A DNA stretch of 8,744 bases, from the NCBI GenBank assembly GCA_020047835.1, contig JAIFNJ010000145.1, positions 1-8,744 of the forward strand, in the 5' to 3' direction. Source of the DNA: Bacteroidota bacterium. Its GTDB lineage: Bacteria > Bacteroidota > Bacteroidia > Bacteroidales > SZUA-534. The notes beneath the pieces are model-generated. The model was not told where the DNA came from and searched no databases. It worked only from the letters and a program-made list of their open reading frames with translations. The translations under genes were made by a program, and so were the position numbers. Shown here in pieces: positions 1 to 6,188 of the stretch. The first letter of the stretch is position 1, and every line of letters begins with the position of its first letter.

Positions 1-1758
1 GGCCATCTCGGGCTTACTGCCGTACATAGTAAATTCGGACAGCGCAGTACCGTCGGCATAATGTCTGGCTTTCAAATCCTGCTTCAACCAAACTTGCGAA
101 CCAATGGTTACCGTTGTATATTCGTTACCCTCATAGTCCTTTACCACTTCGCTTTGGTTTAGTGTAGTAAAAGTTAATTCAGAGCCATATACTGTAATTC
201 CTTTATAAGTAGCATAAGCTTTTGCATAGTATGTGGTGTTTGGGGTAAGTCCAGAAATTGATGTTTCAAAATATTTGACGGAAAATACACTGGAAACCTT
301 TTTTTGATTCGAAATGTCCGGATTTCCAGTGGTATTCCAGCAAACTCCATATATTACATCAGGTACATTACTAATAAGAGGCAATTCCTTCGATACAATC
401 AATGCTTTGGTTGCCATCAATTGCTGCACCGAAAAGGTGGACACCTCGGGTAAGCTCTGTGCCGGAGTGGTAAAGTTAACCACTGAGCTATATGCCACCC
501 CTGCGCTGTTTTTTGCAGCTGCGCGAATATAATACCGGGTATTTGGTTTCAGATTGTATAGATAATTTTCAAAGTTTATCCGGGCAAAGGGCACATTATC
601 GTAGTAGGTATAAGTCACATAAGTAGTGTCTGCTATCTGATAATTATCATTAATGGTAGGTTGATAGTTCAATTCACTCCATGCTAATCCAATTTCGGTT
701 ACGCCACCCCCATCATCACTTACTTGACCATAGCAACGAATGAGCGAAAAATTCATGACTTGCGGATCTTGCAGATATATTGTTGCCAAACGTGCAGGGT
801 TTTTAGTTAAGAAGTTTTTGACATTGCCATAGGTAATCCCACCCTCATTTTTTGCAAAGGCCCGATAGAAGTATTGTGTATTTGCTATTAAACCGTTAAC
901 CATCGCCTGATATGATCCAACCTCTGGTGTTATGTTTACTGTTTTATCATCAACTGTTGGGTCAGGGTTTGTTCCTACACAAAAACCTTGCTCCGAAACG
1001 GGTCCTTGCCCAATACTGGTAAGGGTTCCATACAAAACTGCCTGCACATCGAGTATCTGTGAAACAGAATCTGTTACTACCGTTGGTTTCAGAAAGTCAG
1101 CCGTAGTAAATTCAATTTGCCTGCTGTAACCCGTTCCTATCCCATTGGTGCCATATACTCGGGCATAATACTTAGTTGATGATTGCAATTCAGTCAGAGT
1201 ATCGGTAAAAATCCGTAACCCCGTTTTATTGGCCGATGTGAAATTATCTTTAGTCGGATTCATTTCCAAGCCAAAGCAGATACCACTAACCAATACAGAA
1301 TCGCCATTACCTGAAATAATTTTTCCGATAAGAATTGCACTGTTGTGAGTTACTGAAGTTGCTTCATCAATCTCCATGGTTGGCAGTGGGGCCGATGCAG
1401 TAGAAAATGAAACAGCATCGCCATAAATATAAGTATCACTTTCCTTAACAAAGGCCCTAAAATAGTATTCGGTGTTGGGGTTCAATTGATTTAATTGTGC
1501 ACTATAATCACCCAAAACTCCAGGAGTTCCTAAATCGATGACTGTATTATCAGCAGTTGGATTTGGATTTGTACCATAACAAAAGCCATATTGCTGATGG
1601 TTGTTTTCGCTTAAATCGGTGATAGAAGCACCAACTTTTGCTTGGTTATACCCAACTTCGCTTGCTTGTCCTGTTTTTATGCCAGTTCTCCGTTCTAAGT
1701 CTTCGCAACCTGCAATAAGGGCAAAAATCAGCATCAGTAATGCTATATATTTTTTCAT
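1..1758 (-). CDS. Surface lipoprotein with five Fn3-like repeats and a FISUMP domain (3' end missing)
   Basis: The frame is open from the ATG at 1758-1756 to the left edge (586 codons), so the C-terminus lies outside the window. The N-terminus is a lipoprotein signal peptide with lipobox LIAGC, putting the lipid-modified Cys at residue 18. About five tandem Fn3-like repeats of 90-110 residues follow. Each has a GFC/GIC/GVC-type strand, an NPT-like turn, a 'L.PNT.YY.RA.A.N..G..YG' strand and a closing FTT. The last visible ~50 residues start a FISUMP domain (Fibrobacter succinogenes major paralogous family, TIGR02145): a YEGNEYTTVTIGSQVW stretch, then KQDLK and YADGT. By comparison with its neighbour, roughly 150 more residues are expected. 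The start lies 11 bp after the stop of the upstream paralogue, so the two are very likely co-transcribed. The leader has no Shine-Dalgarno, as is usual in Bacteroidota. FISUMP function is unknown; a cell-surface role is inferred. Confidence 0.88.
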   Translation of the reverse strand, partial: MKKYIALLMLIFALIAGCEDLERRTGIKTGQASEVGYNQAKVGASITDLSENNHQQYGFCYGTNPNPTADNTVIDLGTPGVLGDYSAQLNQLNPNTEYYFRAFVKESDTYIYGDAVSFSTASAPLPTMEIDEATSVTHNSAILIGKIISGNGDSVLVSGICFGLEMNPTKDNFTSANKTGLRIFTDTLTELQSSTKYYARVYGTNGIGTGYSRQIEFTTADFLKPTVVTDSVSQILDVQAVLYGTLTSIGQGPVSEQGFCVGTNPDPTVDDKTVNITPEVGSYQAMVNGLIANTQYFYRAFAKNEGGITYGNVKNFLTKNPARLATIYLQDPQVMNFSLIRCYGQVSDDGGGVTEIGLAWSELNYQPTINDNYQIADTTYVTYTYYDNVPFARINFENYLYNLKPNTRYYIRAAAKNSAGVAYSSVVNFTTPAQSLPEVSTFSVQQLMATKALIVSKELPLISNVPDVIYGVCWNTTGNPDISNQKKVSSVFSVKYFETSISGLTPNTTYYAKAYATYKGITVYGSELTFTTLNQSEVVKDYEGNEYTTVTIGSQVWLKQDLKARHYADGTALSEFTMYGSKPEMA

Positions 1759-1769
1759 AATCAATTTAT

Positions 1770-3377
1770 TTATGGATGGTTTTGTACACATCGCATCGAC
1801 ATGGAAATAGTTTTAATAGTGAATGCACCCGTAAATTGTTCATTGTACCAGGCTAAAGAGGAATAAGCCTGTGCCATTCCTGCATCTTTATACGATGTTT
1901 CGGAAGCCCAAAAATAACAGGTAGTGCCAATTCCTCCAAAAGCGCCTAATTCCTGTTGGCGGGAACCTCCTGCCGGAGCGGCAAAATCAGTCAGGTTGTT
2001 TGACATTTCGTCCAGTTCAACCCACAATCCATTTTGAATGTCTTTTATAAAAAGCCCTGCCTTGTCCCATCCACCGTAAAAAGCAACTAACTTATTCCAT
2101 TCCGAGGTCGTAGGAACGTGCCATCCATTGGGACATGCTCCTTGGGTCAACGTATCTGCCGACTGGTGCATGGCTGCATTCCAGGTATATAAGCGGCCCA
2201 TGACCGAAACATTTAGCTCATCATTATTGTAGGCCGTAACATCAGGAATATCGGTACCATCGGCATATTTTTTCGATTTCAGGTTTTGCAGCATCCATAA
2301 ATGCTCACCCAATTTTGCTGTGCGGTAGCTATTGCCTTCACCATCTTGCACATTGGCTGTTGCAGCAGGAATTTTAATGGAAATGGTTGCCCCGTAGCCT
2401 ACTCCAGCACTATTCTGTGCAAATGCTCGCACGTACAACGTTGTATTTGCTGGACCAATATTCCCTACTATCTCAAAATTCCCGGAATGGCTAAAACGTA
2501 TTTCTTCACTGTTGCTGAGGGTTGGAACTCCAACAGTTGTGAAACAAAATCCACTATCGGTGAGCTGAGCGCCTCCCCTATGAATTATACGGCCTTTAAA
2601 AAATGCTTTTGTAGCGGTTACCTGTGAAATACTAACTGTTTCAACCGAAGGTACATCCACATTGGTATTAAACTCAACAACACTTCCATACGAAATACCT
2701 GCATCGTTTATCGCAAAAGCCCTGACATAATAATGAGTGGCCGGCAATAATCCAGTAAGCTTTAAAGCAAACTCATCCGCCAGGCTAGTTGAATACTGCA
2801 CCGAATCGTTATTGGTAGGATTGCCTGTTATATTATAGCAAAAACCAACCGAAGTAATGCTGCTGCCACCATCGTTGATCACTGACCCTACACAATCGGC
2901 TGTGGTGCCTGTAGTATTGGTTACTGGGCTGGTTTGCACCGTTGCCAAATTAGCTGTTAATGTTTCAAAACGTACTTCATCACTAAATACCGGGGTTCCA
3001 TTTTCAATGGTAAAAGCCCGCATGTAGTAAACTGATTTTTGGGTTAAAGCAACCGTTTGGTAATCATAGGTAACATCTAGTTGCGGGTTTTCGCCTTTAT
3101 GGTACACCGAATCATCGAGCGTGGGCAAGGAATGGCTGGCCCAGCAAAAACCAAATTGAATAGACGGACTGCTGCTTACATCACCCAATTGCATGTAAAA
3201 TATGGCCTCATGGATTCCAATGTCTTTGACTCCCACTTCGTCAATCCCTGTGGCATGTTCAAATTTTTGGCAACTGTTTAGTAATACAAATTCAGCTGTC
3301 AGCAATAAAAGAAAAATTAACGTTCTAACTGGAGCGGCATTTCCAAAGGGGATTTTGTGATAGCTTTTTACAATCAT
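1770..3377 (-). CDS. Surface lipoprotein with three Fn3-like repeats and a C-terminal FISUMP domain
   Basis: This 535-residue protein has a signal peptide with an unusually long N-region, a hydrophobic core (LIFLLLLTAEFVLL) and lipobox LLNSC with Cys at about residue 36. There is no later Met before the Cys, so the ATG at 3377-3375 is the best start. Three Fn3-like repeats follow, at about residues 53-140, 145-238 and 243-337. They show the GFCW/GFCY/GFCF strand and the 'YYVRAFA.N.AG..YG' strand. Residues ~341-535 are a complete FISUMP domain: GEGNSYRTAKLG, WMLQNLK, GRLYTWNAA, CPNGWHVPTTSEW, FWASE and a terminal SMRCV. The acidic residue soon after the lipid Cys (CQKFE) resembles the lipoprotein surface-export signals described in Bacteroidota. 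It is the first gene of an operon with the five-repeat paralogue and is driven by the promoter at 3425-3480. FISUMP proteins occur as paralogous families in Bacteroidota and Fibrobacter. Their biochemical role is unknown and I assign none. Confidence 0.9.
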   Translation of the reverse strand: MIVKSYHKIPFGNAAPVRTLIFLLLLTAEFVLLNSCQKFEHATGIDEVGVKDIGIHEAIFYMQLGDVSSSPSIQFGFCWASHSLPTLDDSVYHKGENPQLDVTYDYQTVALTQKSVYYMRAFTIENGTPVFSDEVRFETLTANLATVQTSPVTNTTGTTADCVGSVINDGGSSITSVGFCYNITGNPTNNDSVQYSTSLADEFALKLTGLLPATHYYVRAFAINDAGISYGSVVEFNTNVDVPSVETVSISQVTATKAFFKGRIIHRGGAQLTDSGFCFTTVGVPTLSNSEEIRFSHSGNFEIVGNIGPANTTLYVRAFAQNSAGVGYGATISIKIPAATANVQDGEGNSYRTAKLGEHLWMLQNLKSKKYADGTDIPDVTAYNNDELNVSVMGRLYTWNAAMHQSADTLTQGACPNGWHVPTTSEWNKLVAFYGGWDKAGLFIKDIQNGLWVELDEMSNNLTDFAAPAGGSRQQELGAFGGIGTTCYFWASETSYKDAGMAQAYSSLAWYNEQFTGAFTIKTISMSMRCVQNHP

Positions 3378-3424
3378 AGTAGGTAATTATGGCGGTGTTA
3401 ACTAACTTTAATTCTATTTCGAAT

Positions 3425-3480
3425 CAAAAGTATCGGTAATGAATTGTTTATGAAATACTACTTTTGGGTGATTTTTTGAG
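3425..3480 (-). promoter_or_regulatory. Promoter of the lipoprotein operon with conserved operator-like block
   Basis: On the minus strand a perfect Bacteroidota -7 box, TACTTTTG (TAnnTTTG), lies at 3432-3425. Upstream are AGTAGTATT at 3462-3454, exactly 21 bp from the box, and TCAC at 3471-3468, five bp further up, preceded by a CTCAAAAAA tract. There is no clear -33 TTG at normal spacing. AGTAGTATT covers that position, which suggests an activator-dependent promoter. The same arrangement stands before the PQQ-like gene at 5305-5359. Transcription should start near 3418-3420, giving a leader of about 40 nt to the ATG at 3377. The promoter call rests on sequence only. Confidence 0.7.
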
Positions 3481-3533
3481 GAAGAGGAAGTTAGGCTGTA
3501 ATGAATGATTTTATTTACTGTAGGTTGTATTTG

Positions 3534-3569
3534 TGCCATTTTTGAATTTTATCAAAACTGGCATTTTTT
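3534..3569 (+). terminator. Hairpin followed by six T on the plus strand
   Basis: TGCCA (3534-3538) and TTTTGA (3540-3545) pair with TCAAAA (3552-3557) and TGGCA (3559-3563). There is one mismatch and a 6-nt loop, and TTTTTT follows at 3564-3569. In form this is an intrinsic terminator for plus-strand transcription, but no plus-strand gene is visible. It might stop antisense RNA coming from the lipoprotein operon. Alternatively it could act as structure on the minus strand, where no U tract follows. A second TGCCA at 3583-3587 could compete for pairing with TGGCA. Confidence 0.4.
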
Positions 3570-3595
3570 CCTTAACAGCGGGTGCCATAAACATT

Positions 3596-3628
3596 AAAAC
3601 CGCACTCACATAAGGTAAGTACGGTTTT
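3596..3628 (-). terminator. Probable terminator of the PQQ-like gene
   Basis: The arms 3628-3615 and 3609-3596 form a 14-bp stem with a 5-nt loop, about 93 bp past the stop codon of the PQQ-like gene. As minus-strand RNA the stem is continuous with two G-U wobbles. As plus-strand RNA those two positions become C-A mismatches, so the structure appears selected for the minus-strand transcript. The stem ends in AAAA/UUUU, and only a short U-rich tail follows (UUUUAAUGUUU). It separates the PQQ-like transcript from the next promoter. Confidence 0.62.
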
Positions 3629-3720
3629 TAGTTATCATGGGTTTAATTTCAAGTAATCAGTAATTAGCATCAGTAAATCATCTGAAATGGGTTTCAAAAA
3701 TGGTTGCTAAATTAAACCAA

Positions 3721-5271
3721 TTAGTTTGTTTTAAACCTGAGCATTCCTTTATTCCCATCGAACTTAACAAAGGCTTCACCACTCTCAGTAAAATAGGGAT
3801 ATGCGGTATCTTTCATCTTACCGGAAATTTTACCTGTTAAAGGGTCGAAACATAAAAAGGTGTTCAAATTATAGATATCATCGCCAATCCAGGCCACATA
3901 AGTACTTCCAATAACTTCGGCCATGAAAATTTCTTTTGTTGGCGTGTTGTAAACCACTTTACCATCGGTAGTGAGCATGGCAAATCCTTCGGTGGCATAA
4001 ATAAATATGTTGTTGTTTAAAAACGAAATATCCTTCGGCTGGCCAATATCCAACTTCGAAATTGGGGTGGAAAGGTTTAGTTTGCCTGTTAAGGCATCGA
4101 TGGCAAAAAGTTCTTTTTCAGTGGCCACATAAATGATGTTATCTTTAACAATGGAATTGGTAGTCCTTTTCTTCAATCCCGAAAATTCCTCTTTATCAAA
4201 AGTACTCCAAAGCAATTTGCCCATAGTGGCATCGTAGCTTTTAAAACCGCCATCGGTTGGAAATGCAAAATCAGAAATAAATAGTTCTGAATTGTTGGTC
4301 ACTTTACATATCAGCGTAAAAATTCGTCCGCCAAATTGGTTAATTACGGTATTATTTGCAAAATAGATGTTTGAAACCATGGCATCCTTATCGTATTTTT
4401 CACTTTCCCAAATCGCTTTTCCAGTGCTTGCATCCAAGGCTTTCAATTTTCGTGCATCATCATGCATATCGGTTACATAAACCACTTTGCCATCGTAATA
4501 TGGGAATGGGGCTTTAGGATATTCCTGTGTGAGTTTGGTTAAACTCATTTCAGAATTAACATAATCGAATCCCGATTCCCATAAAATTTTCCCGCTGGCA
4601 AGGTCTATAACCGAAAAACCATCGTAAACAATAAAAAGCTTATCGCCCTGAACGTAGGCTGTTAAAAAGTCGGCCAATTTGCTGCCCCGTGAGGTTAAGG
4701 CAGGCATGACTTTGGCATTTACTAGTTGGGTCCAATTGTATTTACCGACGCAAACCAATGTCAATGCTGCATCGGAGCTTGAGGTGGTAGTAGCAAGAAA
4801 CTTCATTTTATAATTTACCGTAACGGTTACCTCAGCATCGGGGAAAGGAAAATAGTGATTTATATCAAGGAAACGGCCTTTCTCGCCTTTACTGTCTGAA
4901 CTGGGTTTTTCAACTACCGGGCCTGCAATCTTTTCGCCGGTTTCAGGGCTTAGGCTTACTGTTTTTCTCTCTTTGTTTTCTTTGTAAACAACCCACACGG
5001 TATCGTTTACATTAGAAAGACCACAATATTCCGCTTTTTCGATTTTGAATTTTTCATTCAAATTAACAGACCATTTTACAGCAAGGGTAACGGCATCAAT
5101 CATGGCTACTTGCTTGTAGTCGGTTATTAATACCAATGTGTGGCTTGGGTTAATGGTTTTGGAAGTAACTTTAAACGGGAAAGCAATGGTTTGCTCCGGC
5201 TTAAGTTCTTCCTGGGCAAACAGGGTTAAGCCGACGCTTAGCAAAATGCCTAGGAGCATGGATTTTTTCAT
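3721..5271 (-). CDS. Exported PQQ-like beta-propeller protein
   Basis: The 516-residue protein starts with a signal peptide (MKKSMLLGILLSVGLTLFA, probable cleavage before QEE), with no lipobox and no later membrane helix. It is therefore predicted to be periplasmic or secreted. The rest is a beta-propeller of PQQ/BamB type. The repeated 'D..TGK..W' blade motif is visible at about residues 60 (DAVTLAVKW), 222 (DLASGKILWES), 279 (DASTGKAIWES), 345 (DATMGKLLWS), 390 (DALTGKL) and 474 (DPLTGKI). I chose the ATG at 5271-5269 over an in-frame TTG at 5307. The TTG overlaps the -7 box at 5312-5305 and so would lie upstream of the transcription start, and a start there would put 12 extra residues before the signal peptide. 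The gene has its own promoter and a probable terminator. No catalytic residues of quinoprotein dehydrogenases are recognisable. A scaffolding or ligand-binding role is as likely as an enzymatic one. Confidence 0.87.
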   Translation of the reverse strand: MKKSMLLGILLSVGLTLFAQEELKPEQTIAFPFKVTSKTINPSHTLVLITDYKQVAMIDAVTLAVKWSVNLNEKFKIEKAEYCGLSNVNDTVWVVYKENKERKTVSLSPETGEKIAGPVVEKPSSDSKGEKGRFLDINHYFPFPDAEVTVTVNYKMKFLATTTSSSDAALTLVCVGKYNWTQLVNAKVMPALTSRGSKLADFLTAYVQGDKLFIVYDGFSVIDLASGKILWESGFDYVNSEMSLTKLTQEYPKAPFPYYDGKVVYVTDMHDDARKLKALDASTGKAIWESEKYDKDAMVSNIYFANNTVINQFGGRIFTLICKVTNNSELFISDFAFPTDGGFKSYDATMGKLLWSTFDKEEFSGLKKRTTNSIVKDNIIYVATEKELFAIDALTGKLNLSTPISKLDIGQPKDISFLNNNIFIYATEGFAMLTTDGKVVYNTPTKEIFMAEVIGSTYVAWIGDDIYNLNTFLCFDPLTGKISGKMKDTAYPYFTESGEAFVKFDGNKGMLRFKTN

Positions 5272-5304
5272 TTGTTTGATTTTTAAGTGAATATAAAAGA
5301 CAGC

Positions 5305-5359
5305 CAAAAGTACCGGTTATAGTTAGGCAATGGAATACTACTAAAGAGTGATTTTTGAG
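5305..5359 (-). promoter_or_regulatory. Promoter of the PQQ-like gene with conserved operator-like block
   Basis: The minus strand has -7 box TACTTTTG at 5312-5305, AGTAGTATT at 5342-5334 (21 bp upstream of the box) and TCAC at 5351-5348 (five bp further), preceded by CTCAAAAA. The 47-bp core 5305-5351 aligns without gaps to 3425-3471, with 33 identical positions. Transcription should begin near 5298-5300, leaving a leader of about 28 nt before the ATG at 5271. As in the other copy, AGTAGTATT takes the place of a normal -33 element. Confidence 0.7.
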
Positions 5360-5485
5360 ATTTACTGCAAAGGTTGGGAACAATAGTTTTAGGAAAATGG
5401 TTGAGAATTAAGCTCTTTATTAAGATTTAACTGCTTTATATTAAAATTGATTTAGACATTTCACGTAAACGGATAATTTATTTGC
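5360..5485. other. A+T-rich spacer between response regulator and PQQ-like promoter
   Basis: The 126 bp between the stop of the response regulator and the conserved promoter block are A+T-rich. I found no convincing terminator hairpin, -7 box or small ORF here. It is unclear whether the response-regulator transcript ends here or reads into the PQQ-like gene. Confidence 0.5.
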
Positions 5486-6121
5486 CTACTGGAGTTTTGT
5501 TCCAAACGCTTTATTAATAGCCTCAATTCCCGATTCAACCTGAAGTTTTTGGTAAATATTACGAATGTGGGTTCGAACTGTTTCGATGGATATAAATAGC
5601 TGGGTGGCTATTTCTTTATATCGGAACCCTTTAGATAATAGGGTAAGTATCTCCTGTTCACGTTTACTTAAACAATTTATACAAGGGTTTTCCACGGTGG
5701 TAGTTTGATTAAATGAACTGATCACTTTTCGGGCAATCTGTCCGCTCATGGGTGAACCTCCTTGATGCACATCAACAATGGCTTCCAGGATTTTTGCCGG
5801 CGGGGTGCTTTTTACTAAGTATCCAGTAGCACCTGCTTTGAGTGCATTAAAAATGTAATCAATATCTTCAAAAACCGTGAGCATGATAAACTGCTTTTCT
5901 GGCATAATGGGTTTTAACTGGCTGATTAATTCAATACCCGACATTCCCGGCAAGTTGATATCAACCAATGCAACATGAAAATCGATACCCGGAATTGCTG
6001 CCAGCGCCTCTTCGGCATTGCTATATACCGCCGTACAGCAAAAACCAGAACTTCCGTTCACCAATGCGTGAATGGCATTTCTAATATCGTGGTTATCTTC
6101 TATTATTATTACTTGAATCAT
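5486..6121 (-). CDS. NarL/LuxR-family response regulator
   Basis: This is a complete 211-residue two-component response regulator. Residues 1-120 are a CheY-like receiver: acidic pair Glu8/Asp9, phosphoacceptor Asp54 (VALVDINLPG), Thr82 (FIMLT) and Lys104 (YLVKS). All the residues needed for phosphorylation are present. Residues ~150-205 form a LuxR/GerE-type helix-turn-helix (LSKREQEILTLLSKG, then KEIATQLFIS and ETVRTHIRNIYQKL). The gene begins 49 bp after the stop of the sensor kinase, on the same strand. Kinases of the HisKA_3 type normally pair with NarL-type regulators, so this is almost certainly the cognate partner. The leader is A+T-rich with no Shine-Dalgarno. I infer that it binds the TCAC-N5-AGTAGTATT element in the promoters of the downstream genes. 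That is not shown by the sequence alone. Confidence 0.95.
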   Translation of the reverse strand: MIQVIIIEDNHDIRNAIHALVNGSSGFCCTAVYSNAEEALAAIPGIDFHVALVDINLPGMSGIELISQLKPIMPEKQFIMLTVFEDIDYIFNALKAGATGYLVKSTPPAKILEAIVDVHQGGSPMSGQIARKVISSFNQTTTVENPCINCLSKREQEILTLLSKGFRYKEIATQLFISIETVRTHIRNIYQKLQVESGIEAINKAFGTKLQ

Positions 6122-6137
6122 TTATTTGAATTGTAAC

Positions 6138-6151
6138 GTGTAAAAATACAC
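6138..6151. repeat. Short inverted repeat before the response regulator
   Basis: GTGTA and TACAC form a perfect 5-bp inverted repeat around four A/T bases in the 49-bp kinase-regulator gap, 17 bp upstream of the response regulator ATG. It could be a weak hairpin in the mRNA or an operator half-site pair. It is short enough to be chance. Confidence 0.3.
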
Positions 6152-6170
6152 CTATTGTTTTTCACACAGC

Positions 6171-6188
6171 TCACCTTAAAGTAGTATT
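6171..6188 (+). promoter_or_regulatory. Third copy of the TCAC-N5-AGTAGTATT motif, no -7 box
   Basis: The plus strand reads TCAC at 6171-6174, five bases, then AGTAGTATT at 6180-6188. Sequence and spacing match the motif found on the minus strand in the two promoters. It covers the last codons and the TGA stop of the sensor kinase gene, about 50 bp upstream of the response regulator start, and faces the opposite way. No TAnnTTTG follows 21 bp downstream on the plus strand, so it is not a promoter of the same kind. It may be an autoregulatory binding site, or a coincidence within coding sequence. Confidence 0.4.

Larger units (their letters stand above)
3378..3720. other. 343-bp intergenic region with promoter, terminator and extra hairpin
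   Basis: No coding sequence is credible here. Reading in the direction of transcription from the end of the PQQ-like gene, it holds a probable terminator hairpin (3628-3596), a second hairpin with a T run on the plus strand (3534-3569), and the conserved promoter block for the lipoprotein operon (3480-3425). A leader of about 40 nt then runs to the ATG at 3377. The stretch from 3629 to 3720 and the A/G-rich stretch around 3478-3530 show nothing I can name. Confidence 0.7.

Noticed and set aside
1470..1482. AATAGTATTC on the plus strand, resembling the AGTAGTATT motif
   Set aside because: It lacks the exact core and the TCAC at five-bp spacing, and it encodes the conserved YYFRA strand of an Fn3-like repeat.
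2301..2627. 108-codon plus-strand frame inside the first lipoprotein gene
   Set aside because: It is antisense to a well-supported domain-containing gene and has no promoter, signal or recognisable motif. The same holds for the other short plus-strand frames.
1..3377. Repeats of the Fn3-like arrays as DNA repeats or a mobile element
   Set aside because: The similarity is at protein level only. The DNA copies are diverged, and there are no terminal inverted repeats or transposase.
5272..5307. Upstream TTG start that would lengthen the PQQ-like protein by 12 residues
   Set aside because: It overlaps the -7 box, so it would not be in the mRNA, and it puts extra residues before a clean signal peptide that begins at the ATG at 5271.
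5201..5383. 60-codon minus-strand frame across the PQQ-like start and promoter
   Set aside because: It overlaps the signal-peptide coding region in another frame, runs through the conserved promoter block and resembles no protein family.
5390..5420. GAGaattaaGCTC-like inverted repeat after the response regulator as a terminator
   Set aside because: The stem is only three to four pairs with no U tract following in the minus-strand RNA, so it is too weak to call.
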